From contig NZ_AJXW01000043.1 of NCBI RefSeq assembly GCF_000264375.1, positions 1 through 64,000 on the forward strand: a stretch of 64,000 nucleotides of DNA, read 5' to 3'. A program made the position numbers and the translations under genes. The notes under the pieces were generated by a model that saw only the letters and a program-made list of their open reading frames with translations, did no database searches and was not told the DNA's origin. The stretch comes from Rhodanobacter thiooxydans LCS2. Lineage in GTDB: Bacteria > Pseudomonadota > Gammaproteobacteria > Xanthomonadales > Rhodanobacteraceae. Positions 22,175 through 30,786 of this stretch are shown in pieces (position 1 is the stretch's first letter; each line of letters opens with the position of its first letter).

Positions 22175-23089
22175 ATGAGCATGTCGAACGATTTGTTGGC
22201 GCCGGTGCTGGATTGCGCCGGGCGCCTGTTGAGGCTCGACCGCGCGCGGGTGGTCGGCATCCTCAACGTCACCCCCGATTCGTTTTCCGACGGCGGCATG
22301 CACGACAGCTTGGAAGCGGCCGTGGCGCATGGCCTGGCGCTGGCGGAGCAGGGCGCCGACATGATCGACGTCGGCGGCGAATCGACCCGTCCCGGCTCGG
22401 CCGACGTGCCGGTCGAGGAAGAACTGCGCCGGGTGCTGCCGGTGATCGAGCAGCTGATTGCGCGCACCACGCTGCCGATCGCGATCGACACCTCCAAGCC
22501 CGAGGTGATGCGCGCGGCGGTAGCCGCCGGTGCCGGCATGATCAATGACGTGTACGCGCTGCGCCGCGACGGCGCGATGGCCGCGGCGGCCGAGCTGGGC
22601 GTCCCGGTGTGCCTGATGCACATGCAGGGCGAGCCGCGCAGCATGCAGGCCGAGCCGCATTACGACGACGTGGTGGGTGAGGTTCACCGCTTCCTCACCG
22701 ATCGGCTGTTCGCCTGCGAGCTGGCCGGCATCGACCGGCGCAAGGTGATGGTCGACCCGGGCTTCGGCTTCGGCAAGACGCTGCAGCACAACCTGGCGCT
22801 GCTGTGCGCGCTGGAACGTTTCGCCGATCTCGGCAGCGGTGCGTACATCGGGCTGTCGCGCAAGACGATGATCGGCGAGATGACCGGCAGGGCGGTGCCT
22901 GCCGAGCGCACCGCCGGTTCCGTGGCAGCCGCGCTGGTAGCCGTTCAGCGCGGTGCGCGCATGGTGCGGGTGCATGACGTGGCCGCAACCGTCGACGCGC
23001 TGGCGGTGTGGCAGGCGGTGCATGCGGTCGATGCCGTGCCGCGGCGTGCCGACAAACCCGCCATGCCGCGCTGGCCGGACGACGACTGA
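22175..23089 (+). CDS. folP: Dihydropteroate synthase
   Basis: A 304-residue TIM-barrel enzyme of folate synthesis joining p-aminobenzoate to hydroxymethyl-dihydropterin pyrophosphate; the sulfonamide target. Loop 1 [13 protein letters not shown], loop 2 [22 protein letters not shown] and [15 protein letters not shown] are all intact. ATG at 22175 (GAGG site) or 22181. The order folP-glmM is the same as in many gammaproteobacteria. Confidence 0.96.
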   Translation: MSMSNDLLAPVLDCAGRLLRLDRARVVGILNVTPDSFSDGGMHDSLEAAVAHGLALAEQGADMIDVGGESTRPGSADVPVEEELRRVLPVIEQLIARTTLPIAIDTSKPEVMRAAVAAGAGMINDVYALRRDGAMAAAAELGVPVCLMHMQGEPRSMQAEPHYDDVVGEVHRFLTDRLFACELAGIDRRKVMVDPGFGFGKTLQHNLALLCALERFADLGSGAYIGLSRKTMIGEMTGRAVPAERTAGSVAAALVAVQRGARMVRVHDVAATVDALAVWQAVHAVDAVPRRADKPAMPRWPDDD

Positions 23090-23133
23090 GCTGCCGTTTC
23101 CCTTTCCCCATCGACCACCCCATCAGGCAGCCC

Positions 23134-24486
23134 ATGACCCAACGCAAGTATTTCGGCACCGACGGTATCCGCGGGCTGGTCGGGCAGTGGCCGATCAGCG
23201 CGGATTTCATGCTCAAGCTGGGGCGCGCCGTCGGCAGCGTGCTGGCGCGTGACGGCAGCAAGCGGCCGAAGGTGCTGATCGGCAAGGACACCCGCATCTC
23301 CGGCTACATGTTCGAGGCCGCGCTGGAGGCGGGCCTGGTCGCGGCCGGTGCCGACGTGGGCCTGCTCGGACCGATGCCGACCCCGGCGGTGGCCTACTTG
23401 ACCCGCTCGATGCGCGCACAGACCGGCATCGTGATCAGCGCCTCGCACAACCCGCACCACGACAACGGCATCAAGTTCTTCTCCGCCGACGGGGAGAAGC
23501 TGTCCGACGAGGTCGAGCTGGCAATCGAGCAGGAGGTCGACGCCGCGTTCGCCACGGTGGCGTCGGAGCGGCTCGGCAAGGCGCGCCGGATCGACGACGC
23601 GGTGGCCCGTTACGCGGAGTACTGCAAGTCCACCGTGGCTGAGGATTTCAGCCTGCACGGGTGGCGGCTGGTAGTGGACTGCGCCCACGGCGCGACCTAT
23701 CAGGTGGCGCCCAAGGTGTTCAGCGAACTGGGCGCCGAGGTGATTGCCATCGGCGACCGGCCGGACGGCTTCAACATCAACCGCGAGGTCGGCTCGACCC
23801 ATCCGCAGGCGCTGCAACAGGCGGTGTTGGCGCATGGCGCCGACATCGGCATTGCGTTCGATGGCGACGGCGACCGCGTGCAGCTGGTCGACCGGAACGG
23901 CGTGCTCGCCGATGGCGACGACATCCTCTACCTGCTGGCGCGCAGCTGGCATGGGCAGGGGAAACTCCACGGGCCGGTGGTCGGTACCCTGATGAGCAAC
24001 TATGGCCTGCAACTGGCGCTGACCGGACTCGGCGTACCGCTGCTGCGTGCCAACGTGGGTGACCGCTACGTGCTGCAGCAGTTGAAGGAGCAGGGCGGCG
24101 TGCTCGGCGGCGAAACTTCCGGCCACATCCTGTGCCTGGACCGCGCCACCACCGGCGACGGGATCATCGCCGCGCTGGCCGTGTTCGAAGCGCTGGCGCG
24201 ATCCGGCGAGGATCTGGCCACCGCGCGGCAGGGCCTGCAGAAGATGCCGCAGGTGATGCTGAACGTGCGCGCCGCCGGCGCCCGCGAAGCGCTGGCCAGC
24301 GACCAGGTGCAACAGGCCCTGGCCGAAGTGGAACAGGTGCTGCGCGGCCGCGGCCGGGTGGTGCTGAGGGCCTCCGGCACCGAGCCGCTGGTGCGCGTCA
24401 CCATCGAGGGCGCTGACCCGGCGGAAGTGCAGCAGTTGGCGGAACAGCTCGCCGGAACGGTAAAATCCGCCGCCGAACGCTCGTGA
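23134..24486 (+). CDS. glmM: Phosphoglucosamine mutase
   Basis: Interconverts glucosamine-6-P and glucosamine-1-P for UDP-GlcNAc synthesis. The 450 residues cover all four domains: [10 protein letters not shown] at the start, the phosphoserine loop [13 protein letters not shown] with Ser about 104, the metal loop FDGDGDRVQ, the sugar loop [10 protein letters not shown] and the C-terminal phosphate-binding [11 protein letters not shown]. GlmS, earlier in the pathway, is at the left edge of the window. Confidence 0.97.
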   Translation: MTQRKYFGTDGIRGLVGQWPISADFMLKLGRAVGSVLARDGSKRPKVLIGKDTRISGYMFEAALEAGLVAAGADVGLLGPMPTPAVAYLTRSMRAQTGIVISASHNPHHDNGIKFFSADGEKLSDEVELAIEQEVDAAFATVASERLGKARRIDDAVARYAEYCKSTVAEDFSLHGWRLVVDCAHGATYQVAPKVFSELGAEVIAIGDRPDGFNINREVGSTHPQALQQAVLAHGADIGIAFDGDGDRVQLVDRNGVLADGDDILYLLARSWHGQGKLHGPVVGTLMSNYGLQLALTGLGVPLLRANVGDRYVLQQLKEQGGVLGGETSGHILCLDRATTGDGIIAALAVFEALARSGEDLATARQGLQKMPQVMLNVRAAGAREALASDQVQQALAEVEQVLRGRGRVVLRASGTEPLVRVTIEGADPAEVQQLAEQLAGTVKSAAERS

Positions 24487-24584
24487 ACCTGTAGTTGTAC
24501 CGGGTCGCCATGGATTGGCCCGACGTGCCCCGCCTCCCGCGGTGGCGGATCGACCGACCGCACGCCAACTTGGTGACTACAGCC

Positions 24585-25520
24585 ATGAAGAAAGTTCCCA
24601 CCCTCGACATCCGCCGCTATGACACCGACCGCGATGCCTTCGTCGCCGAGATCGGCGCGGCCTACCGCGAATTCGGTTTCTGCTGCATCAGCGGCCACGG
24701 CATCGCGCGCGAGCTGATCGACGGCTCGTACGACGCGTTCCGGCGCTTCTTCGCACTGCCCACCGAAACCAAGATGAGGTACCACGTCGCTGGTGCCGGC
24801 GGTGCGCGCGGCTACACCCCGTTCAAGGTGGAGACCGCCAAGGACAGCCAGCACGCCGACCTCAAGGAGTTCTGGCACATCGGCCGCGAGATCCCGCGCG
24901 ACTCGACATTCGCCGACGTGATGCCGCCGAACCTCTGGCCCGTCGAGGTGCCCGACTTCAGGCAATACGGCTACGGCCTGTACCAGGCGCTGGACCAGCT
25001 AGGCACCCGCGTGCTGCGCGCGTTGGCCCTGCACATCGGCGAGCCGGAGAATTTCTTCGAGGACAAGACCGACGTCGGCAACTCGATCCTGCGGCCGATC
25101 CACTACCCGCCGATCACCGACGAGAACGTGCCGAACGTACGCGCTGGCGCGCACGAGGACATCAACTTCATCACCCTGCTGGTCGGCGCCAGCGCCGAAG
25201 GGCTGGAAGTGCTCACCCGCGAGGGCGAGTGGCTGCCGATCACCACCGAGGGCGACGCCATCGTGGTGAACATCGGCGACATGCTGCAGCGGCTCTCCAA
25301 CCACGTGTTCCCGTCCACCACGCATCGCGTGGTCAACCCGAAGAATGAGAACGCGCGCAAGCCGCGCTATTCGGTGCCGTTCTTCCTGCACCCGAATCCG
25401 GACGTGGTGCTGGACCCGCTCGATTCATGCATCACGGCGGACAACCCGCGCCGCTACGACAGCTCGATCACCTCGCACGAATACCTGCTGGAACGCTTGC
25501 GCGAGATCAAGCTGATCTGA
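24585..25520 (+). CDS. Isopenicillin N synthase-family 2-oxoglutarate/Fe(II) dioxygenase
   Basis: A 311-residue cupin-fold oxygenase. It has the DIOX_N region (FGFCCISGHGI) and the Fe(II)-2OG core: the HxD pair in GAHEDINFITLLVGA, the distal His in STTHRVVNP, and the co-substrate Arg in KPRYSVPFFLHPN. Such proteins hydroxylate or ring-close diverse small molecules; no substrate can be assigned. The start ATG at 24585 (MKKVPTLDIRRYD) fits family length; an open frame from 24495 adds unconserved sequence. The next gene, converging, is also an oxygenase-like protein. Confidence 0.88.
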   Translation: MKKVPTLDIRRYDTDRDAFVAEIGAAYREFGFCCISGHGIARELIDGSYDAFRRFFALPTETKMRYHVAGAGGARGYTPFKVETAKDSQHADLKEFWHIGREIPRDSTFADVMPPNLWPVEVPDFRQYGYGLYQALDQLGTRVLRALALHIGEPENFFEDKTDVGNSILRPIHYPPITDENVPNVRAGAHEDINFITLLVGASAEGLEVLTREGEWLPITTEGDAIVVNIGDMLQRLSNHVFPSTTHRVVNPKNENARKPRYSVPFFLHPNPDVVLDPLDSCITADNPRRYDSSITSHEYLLERLREIKLI

Positions 25521-25559
25521 GCCGGGATACAGGAGGGGCGGGCGAGACTGGGCCGGCAG

Positions 25560-26234
25560 TCAGGCCATCCAGAAGAACACCGCGGTCATGCGCTTGCTGT
25601 CGATCCCGTCCAGACCCCAGTACGCGCTGGCGCTGTGAATCAGGTTGGCCTTGTAGACCAGCAGGCGGTTGCAGCGGTGCCCCACGCGCACGTCCTCGAC
25701 GAAGGCGTTGGGCTGCACGAAGCGGTTGCCCAGCGCCTCGGCCAGGTTGCGGTGCGGCGGCAGCACGATGTTGCCGCCGAGCTGGCCGCCGGGCATGCGC
25801 TGGCGGAAGAAGCTGGTGCCGCAGTGTTCGGGCACGTCGGGGTTGAGGTACAGCACGGCGGCGTAACGGCACAGATTCGATGAATCGGTGTGCGGCTTGA
25901 CCGCTCCCTCCACCGCGCCGACCACCTGCACGCAGTTGTGGCTGAGTCGGGTTCCCGCTTCGGCCTGCTCGACCCACAGCTTCTTCGTGCCGGTGAGCTG
26001 GCATACCCTTGCTTCCAGCGCCGCCAGTTCCTCATCCAGCAACGCAGGCATGGCGCGCATTCCCGGCCAGACTTCGCCGGTGTACGGATAACCCATTTCC
26101 CAGTCGGACCGGGCCAGGCAACGCGCGCGCACGTCGCCGACATTCGGCAGCACGTCGTCTGCCACCCAGTAGTCGCGACCCTCGACCGGCTTGCGGTAGG
26201 GCAATGGGCGCATCTGGGTCGGAAACAAGGACAT
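25560..26234 (-). CDS. DUF6445-like 2OG-Fe(II) oxygenase
   Basis: A 224-residue protein with a prolyl-hydroxylase-like double-stranded beta-helix. The HxD pair is seen in VKPHTDSSNLCRYAAVLYLN, a distal His in LIHSASAYWG, and the Arg in SKRMTAVFFW. It resembles DUF6445 proteins; substrate unknown. ATG at 26234 gives MSLFPTQMRPLPYRKP; the reading frame extends upstream through the SDR gene's other frame without homology. It lies 58 bases downstream of the SDR gene on the same strand and may be co-transcribed with it. Confidence 0.75.
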   Translation of the reverse strand: MSLFPTQMRPLPYRKPVEGRDYWVADDVLPNVGDVRARCLARSDWEMGYPYTGEVWPGMRAMPALLDEELAALEARVCQLTGTKKLWVEQAEAGTRLSHNCVQVVGAVEGAVKPHTDSSNLCRYAAVLYLNPDVPEHCGTSFFRQRMPGGQLGGNIVLPPHRNLAEALGNRFVQPNAFVEDVRVGHRCNRLLVYKANLIHSASAYWGLDGIDSKRMTAVFFWMA

Positions 26235-26292
26235 GGGAATCGGTGGCCGTGGCGAGGTCGTGGCTGGTGGCGGGAGGTTTTTTGCGGTGCGC

Positions 26293-27102
26293 CTAGACCT
26301 GGGTGTTCCGGTAGCGCTTCGATTCGCGCGCCGAAAGCCGCAGGGCCAGCCGGTCCGGCAGCAGCTGCACCAGCGTCTTGATGGCGCGGTTGACCCTGCC
26401 CGGGATATACACGGCGTCGCCGCGCTCGACCGCCGCGATGCCCTGGCGCACCACGTCTTCCGCACTCAGCCACATGAAGCCGGGTAGCCGGTTCATCTTG
26501 TCGCGGGTACCGGTGACGTCGTGGAATTCCGACCAGGTGAAACCCGGGCACAGCGCGCACACGTGCACTCCGGCCGCGTGGTTCTCCAGCGCCAGCGACT
26601 GCGAGAGTTTGATCAGGTAAGCCTTGCTGGCTGCATACAAAGTGTGGCCGGCCGGGCCGGGTACGTGTCCGGCCAGCGAGGCGACATTGATGATGCGGCC
26701 GTGGCCACGCTGGCGCATGCCGGGCAGCAACCGCCAGGCCAGTTCGGTCGGCGCGGTTAGCAGCACCTGCAGGAAATCTGCATGGGTGGCCCAGTCATTC
26801 GCGACGAAGGTACCGGGCACACCGTAGCCGGCATTGTTGACCAGCCAGTCCACCGGCAGGCCACGCTGGTCGAGTTCATCGCACAGCGTCCGTGGCGCAG
26901 CTGGATCGGCCAGGTCATGCGGCAGCACGGTGACCTGGATCGCATGCCGCTCGCGAAGCTCGGCAGCGAGGGTCTCCAGCCGGTCGACGCGGCGCGCGGT
27001 CAGCACCAGCTGATGGCCGAGTGCGGCGAGTTGCCGGGCAAACGCGGCGCCGATGCCGGAGGAAGCGCCGGTGATCAGGCTGAGCGGGCGAGCGACAGTC
27101 AT
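26293..27102 (-). CDS. Short-chain dehydrogenase/reductase
   Basis: A 269-residue classical SDR. The NAD(P)-binding TGASSGIGAAF near residue 11, NNAGYG, the catalytic YAASKAYLIKL (Tyr-x3-Lys) and the preceding Ser in INVASLAGH are intact. LTARRVDRLE after the first strand suggests NADP preference (Arg). The substrate is unknown; it resembles SDRs with a long C-terminal helix (NRAIKTLVQLLPDRL). Start ATG at 27102 with AAGGAA upstream. Confidence 0.92.
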   Translation of the reverse strand: MTVARPLSLITGASSGIGAAFARQLAALGHQLVLTARRVDRLETLAAELRERHAIQVTVLPHDLADPAAPRTLCDELDQRGLPVDWLVNNAGYGVPGTFVANDWATHADFLQVLLTAPTELAWRLLPGMRQRGHGRIINVASLAGHVPGPAGHTLYAASKAYLIKLSQSLALENHAAGVHVCALCPGFTWSEFHDVTGTRDKMNRLPGFMWLSAEDVVRQGIAAVERGDAVYIPGRVNRAIKTLVQLLPDRLALRLSARESKRYRNTQV

Positions 27103-27227
27103 GCGCGGTTCCTTCGGGTGGGCCGTCATTCTTGACCACACCGGCGAATCGGCGCCAGTGGTCCGCCGATTTGCCGATCCCGGGGACCCTCGGTAAGCTT
27201 GCCGTTTGACCGCAGCGGAAGCAGCCC

Positions 27228-27995
27228 ATGCGCAAGAAACTCATCGCCGGCAACTGGAAAATGCATTGCAGCCGTTCGATGGCCAAGCCGCTGGTGGACG
27301 ACATTGCCGCCTGCGCGCCCGACGGCATCGACGTGGTGGTGCTTCCGCCGTTTCCCTATGTGGCTGAACTGGCAAGGCAGCACGCCGGCTCCCGCGTGGG
27401 TATCGGCGCGCAGGACGTCAGCGAGCACGAAGGGCAGGGTGCGTATACCGGCGAAGTCTCCGCCGCCATGCTGGCGGACGTCGGCGTGCAATGGGTGCTG
27501 GTCGGCCATTCCGAGCGGCGCCAGTACCACGGCGAGAGCGACGAGCTGGTGGCGCGCAAGTTCGCCGCGGCCCGCGCCGGCGGCCTGACGCCGATCCTTT
27601 GCGTGGGCGAAACCCTGGCGCAGCGCGAGGCCAGCGAAACCGAGGCGGTCATCACGCGGCAACTGCAGGCGGTGCTGGCACTCAACGGCGTGGCCAGCTT
27701 CGACACTGCGGTAATCGCCTATGAACCCGTGTGGGCGATCGGCACCGGATGTACCGCCAGCCCGCAACAGGCGCAGCAGGTGCACGCCTTCATTCGTAGC
27801 CAACTGGAAAAAGAAGATGTTATGATTGCCCGTCTGACCCGACTGATTTACGGCGGCAGCGTCAAGGCGGCCAATGCCGCGGAATTGTTCGCGCAGGCGG
27901 ACGTGGATGGAGGACTGATCGGCGGGGCCTCCCTGGCTGCATCGGATTTCCTTGGAATCTGCGCTGCGGCGCATCAGGCGCCACAGGCTCAATAG
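27228..27995 (+). CDS. tpiA: Triosephosphate isomerase
   Basis: Interconverts dihydroxyacetone-P and glyceraldehyde-3-P. The 255-residue TIM barrel shows GNWKMH (catalytic Lys11), VGHSERR (catalytic His), AYEPVWAIGTG (catalytic Glu) and the phosphate loop YGGSVKAANA. ATG at 27228 follows GGAAGCAG. secG starts 8 bases after its stop, so the two form one operon with the tRNA downstream. Confidence 0.97.
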   Translation: MRKKLIAGNWKMHCSRSMAKPLVDDIAACAPDGIDVVVLPPFPYVAELARQHAGSRVGIGAQDVSEHEGQGAYTGEVSAAMLADVGVQWVLVGHSERRQYHGESDELVARKFAAARAGGLTPILCVGETLAQREASETEAVITRQLQAVLALNGVASFDTAVIAYEPVWAIGTGCTASPQQAQQVHAFIRSQLEKEDVMIARLTRLIYGGSVKAANAAELFAQADVDGGLIGGASLAASDFLGICAAAHQAPQAQ

Positions 27996-28002
27996 AAACC
28001 TT

Positions 28003-28464
28003 ATGTTCGTCATTTTCAGCGTGTTCTACATCCTGATCGCCGCGGCGATGATCGTGCTGATCCTGCTGCAGAACGGTGCCGGTGCGGATGCCGGCTCGGG
28101 TTTCGGCGGCGGCGCTTCGGCCACGGTGTTTGGCGCGCGCGGCTCGTCCACGTTCCTGACCCGTGCCACCGGCGTTCTGGCTGGCCTGTTTTTTCTGCTC
28201 AGCCTCGGCATGGGCATCTACCTGCACGGCAACGGTGCGCCGCACACCAACACGCAAGACCTGGGTGTGATGGGGTCACTCGCCGACAAGCCTGCCGCCG
28301 GCAAGACGACGCCGGCCAAGCCGGCAGCTGGCACGGAAGTGCCGTCGGCGGTTCCCGCGGCAACCAACAATGCCGTTCCGGCCGCACAGCCGGCGGCAAC
28401 TCCTGCCCCGCCCAAGAGTCAGGGCGAGGTACCGGCAGCCACCGAGCCGCCGGCGAAGCACTGA
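28003..28464 (+). CDS. secG: Preprotein translocase subunit SecG
   Basis: The small SecYEG subunit, two membrane helices (about 2-22 and 54-74) joined by the glycine-rich loop GGGASATVFGARGSSTFL, the SecG hallmark. The 153-residue protein has an Ala/Pro-rich C-terminal tail of about 70 residues, longer than in E. coli but common in Xanthomonadales. It closely follows tpiA and precedes tRNA-Leu by 11 bases. Confidence 0.95.
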   Translation: MFVIFSVFYILIAAAMIVLILLQNGAGADAGSGFGGGASATVFGARGSSTFLTRATGVLAGLFFLLSLGMGIYLHGNGAPHTNTQDLGVMGSLADKPAAGKTTPAKPAAGTEVPSAVPAATNNAVPAAQPAATPAPPKSQGEVPAATEPPAKH

Positions 28465-28475
28465 GCAACACACCT

Positions 28476-28560
28476 GCCCAGGTGGCGGAACTGGTAGACG
28501 CACTACCTTGAGGTGGTAGCGACGCAAGTCGTAGGGGTTCGAGTCCCCTCTTGGGCACCA
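28476..28560 (+). tRNA. tRNA-Leu (anticodon GAG)
   Basis: An 85-nt cloverleaf with acceptor GCCCAGG pairing CTTGGGC, anticodon stem CTACC/GGTAG with loop TTGAGGT (anticodon GAG), a long class II variable arm, GGTTCGAGTCC in the T arm and an encoded CCA. In E. coli the same isoacceptor (leuU) follows secG. It is the integration target of the prophage that begins right after it. Confidence 0.96.
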
Positions 28561-28599
28561 ATACAGTAAAAGCGGGTGGATACGCCTGCGGTACAAATG

Positions 28600-28644
28600 G
28601 CCCTTGAAGTCGCACGGTTGTGCGGTTTCAGGGGCTTTTCTTTT
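28600..28644 (+). terminator. Intrinsic terminator after tRNA-Leu
   Basis: An outer 9-bp stem GCCCTTGAA/TTCAGGGGC (one G-T pair) encloses an inner CGCAC/GTGCG stem and is followed by TTTTCTTTT. It would end the tpiA-secG-tRNA transcript and insulate the integrase gene. Confidence 0.9.
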
Positions 28645-28685
28645 GGGCATGATTCGACAAGTCATGACGCATTGCCCTAGTCTGT

Positions 28686-28713
28686 TTCCCCACGAATTAC
28701 GCAGCGTGGGGAG
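28686..28713 (+). promoter_or_regulatory. Hairpin that sequesters the integrase ribosome site
   Basis: CCCCACG (28688-28694) pairs perfectly with CGTGGGG (28705-28711); T-A and T-G pairs extend it by two. The right arm contains the only Shine-Dalgarno-like sequence (GGGGAG, 28708-28713) just before the integrase ATG at 28717. Folding would hide the site. It could alternatively be a recombinase or excisionase binding palindrome. Confidence 0.6.
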
Positions 28714-28716
28714 TTT

Positions 28717-29688
28717 ATGGCCAGTATCAGCAGGATCGGCAAGCGGTGGCGGGCGCAGGTGTTCGTTCGTGGGGTTCGGGCATCGAAGATCCATGACACG
28801 AAGGCGCAGGCGTCGGCCTGGGCGCTGGAGCAGCAGGCCGAGCTGGCCGGCGACAGGCTGCCGGACAAGACGTTCGGCCAAGCCCTGGAACGGTACGCTG
28901 ACGAGGTGGCGCCGTTGCACAAGGGCGAGACATGGGAGGTCCGCCGGCTGACCGCCATGGGCCGGCACAAGCTGGCTGACAAGCGCCTTGCACTGATCCT
29001 GGGCGCCGACATCGCGAGCTGGCGGGATGACCGCCTGAAATCGGTGTCCCCTGCCTCGGTGCTGCGCGAAATGAAGCTGATGCGGTCGGTGTTCGAGAGC
29101 TGCCGGCGCGACTTCGGCTGGCTGCGCGATAACCCGATGAAGGATGTAACCAGGCCGACGGCGCCGGCCAGCCGCAAGCGGCGGATTACCGCCAACGAGG
29201 TCGAGCGACTTCGGCTGGCGTTCGGACTGGGCGACCAACTTGCCGCGGAGACGGCGACGCAGCGGGTCGGCTTGGCGTTCCTACTGGGTTTGGAGACCGC
29301 GATGCGGGCCGGAGAGATGCTGGGCCTGCACTGGCGGGACGTGGAGCTGGAAGCGCGCTACGTGCGGCTTCCGCGTACGAAGAACGGCGACGCGCGGGAG
29401 GTGGCGCTGTCGCCGATGGCTGTGGAGATACTGCGATTGCTGCCGGTGGGCGATGGGCCAGTGTTCGACCTGGATGAACAGTCACGCGATGCACTGTTCC
29501 GCAAGATCCGCGACCGTGCCGCGCTGGCTGATCTGCACTTCCACGACAGCCGCGCAGAGGCGATCTGGCGGCTGTCGAAGAAGCTGGATGTGCTGCAGCT
29601 GGCGCGGATGATCGGGCATCGCGACCTGAAAAGCTTGATGATCTACTACGACGAAAGCGCCAGCGAGCTGGCTAAGCGGCTCGCGTAG
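28717..29688 (+). CDS. int: Phage tyrosine integrase
   Basis: A 323-residue site-specific recombinase. An N-terminal core-binding SAM-like region (about 50-140) precedes the catalytic domain with Arg197 (ETAMRAGEMLGL), Lys222 (RTKNGD), His276 and Arg279 (HDSR), His301 (IGHRD) and the nucleophile Tyr310 or Tyr311 (MIYYDES). It lies 156 bases from tRNA-Leu, the usual place for an integrase using a tRNA 3' end as attB. Its ribosome site is in a hairpin. The 3' end overlaps the convergent excisionase-like gene by 17 bases. Confidence 0.95.
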   Translation: MASISRIGKRWRAQVFVRGVRASKIHDTKAQASAWALEQQAELAGDRLPDKTFGQALERYADEVAPLHKGETWEVRRLTAMGRHKLADKRLALILGADIASWRDDRLKSVSPASVLREMKLMRSVFESCRRDFGWLRDNPMKDVTRPTAPASRKRRITANEVERLRLAFGLGDQLAAETATQRVGLAFLLGLETAMRAGEMLGLHWRDVELEARYVRLPRTKNGDAREVALSPMAVEILRLLPVGDGPVFDLDEQSRDALFRKIRDRAALADLHFHDSRAEAIWRLSKKLDVLQLARMIGHRDLKSLMIYYDESASELAKRLA

Positions 29689-29926
29689 CGGCGTGGCGGT
29701 AGTTGTCGGCCCACTGCTCGACTTCGGATTTTTTCCAGGCCTTGACCTTGCCCAGTGGCAGTGCCTTTGGGAAGTTCGGCTTGCAGGCGATGGTTTCGAG
29801 AAACGTGCGGCGCGTGATGCCACCGAGGTAGGCGGCGCAGGCATCGGCGGATAACCAGCGATCGCCGGCAACCAGCGCGGCGATGAGGGCAACGGCGTCG
29901 GGGCCGGTCGGCTGTTCAGTGTTCAT
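29672..29926 (-). CDS. Excisionase-like small DNA-binding protein
   Basis: An 84-residue protein with a winged-helix/AlpA-type region: DRWLSADACAAYLGGITRRT looks like a helix-turn-helix, and KVKAWKKSEVEQWADN resembles the wing and end helix of excisionases. It converges on int and overlaps it, and its ATG overlaps the upstream stop (ATGA). These facts favour a recombination directionality factor, but homology was not searched. Confidence 0.65.
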   Translation of the reverse strand: MNTEQPTGPDAVALIAALVAGDRWLSADACAAYLGGITRRTFLETIACKPNFPKALPLGKVKAWKKSEVEQWADNYRHAATRAA

Positions 29927-30549
29927 GCTTTCTGCGCCTCCACGCGCTTGAACTCGACCACCCACACCCACGGGTTGACGTTCCAGCTGCCGGAGCCATT
30001 GATTGACTCCCACAGGTCGCGGAAAGCGAGTCGAGGATCTTCGTGTGTCACCGCCGCCTGCTCGACAGCATCAGCCCAAGTCACCGGGGTTGCGCTGTAA
30101 GAGTCGCGGTAGCCGGAGCCTATTTGCACTGTGTGGATACCTTCGGCGATCGCATCGTCCTCGCTGATCGCCTGCAACCGCTCCACGCGCACGCCGGTCA
30201 CTTCCAGCGTGATGCGGCTGGCCGTACGTGGCATATGGATGGATGGGGACCAGCCAACTTTGCCAGCATGCTTTGCGTCAGCTCGATAAATCACACGATC
30301 CGGTGGCGCATTTGTGCCGAGCGGTGTGTCGAACTCATACCCAAATGCCTCACGCACCCACAGCCGATCGCCTGGCTGGCCGTATGGGCAAGGGATTCGC
30401 CCTCCCGCGCTATCGGCGCTCTTCAGCGCTTCGCCGGCCACCGCATGGACGAAATGCACGCCTTTGGCGATCCGCCGCGTCACCGTCTTGCGGCCCTCGA
30501 GGATGGCGCGCACCATCGGCGCGGAGAACAGAATAGGGAGCTCACGCAT
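29923..30549 (-). CDS. ASCH-domain-like phage protein
   Basis: A 208-residue protein with the start PILFSAPMVRAILEGRKTVT, which in many phages begins ASCH/PUA-like proteins thought to bind RNA. Further blocks PYGQPGDRLWVREAF and RITLEVTGVRVERLQAIS fit the same family. Exact function is unknown. Its ATG and that of the opposite gene share the tetramer CATG, so starts are back to back. Confidence 0.7.
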   Translation of the reverse strand: MRELPILFSAPMVRAILEGRKTVTRRIAKGVHFVHAVAGEALKSADSAGGRIPCPYGQPGDRLWVREAFGYEFDTPLGTNAPPDRVIYRADAKHAGKVGWSPSIHMPRTASRITLEVTGVRVERLQAISEDDAIAEGIHTVQIGSGYRDSYSATPVTWADAVEQAAVTHEDPRLAFRDLWESINGSGSWNVNPWVWVVEFKRVEAQKA

Positions 30550-30772
30550 GGCTGATTACCGGGATATAAGGGTGCTGGTGCGCGACGGGCGCCACCGTGG
30601 CGTCGAATACGTGATAACCGTCTGGGTCCGCGCGGACGGTGCCAAATTCAGCCTGGAAGAGGTCGCCATTGCGGGCTTGCCGAAGATGAAGATCACTGCT
30701 GGGGCTATCTACGATTCCGCCGACGACGCATTCGCTGCGGGCCACAATCAGGCGCGATCGGTCATTGATTAG
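30548..30772 (+). CDS. Small hypothetical phage protein
   Basis: A 74-residue acidic-basic mixed protein starting MADYRDIRVLVRDGRHRG, with GGGAG eight bases before the ATG. No family is recognised. It is the only rightward gene within a leftward block and divergent from the ASCH-like gene, with overlapping start codons; it could be a short moron-type gene. Codon bias and ribosome site support it. Confidence 0.55.
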   Translation: MADYRDIRVLVRDGRHRGVEYVITVWVRADGAKFSLEEVAIAGLPKMKITAGAIYDSADDAFAAGHNQARSVID

Positions 30773-30786
30773 CAGTGCCTGGCGGA

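Noticed and set aside
28604-28951. A plus-strand ORF starting in the tRNA-int gap
   Set aside because: It overlaps int in another frame, starts inside the terminator and shows only Arg/Ser-rich shadow sequence.
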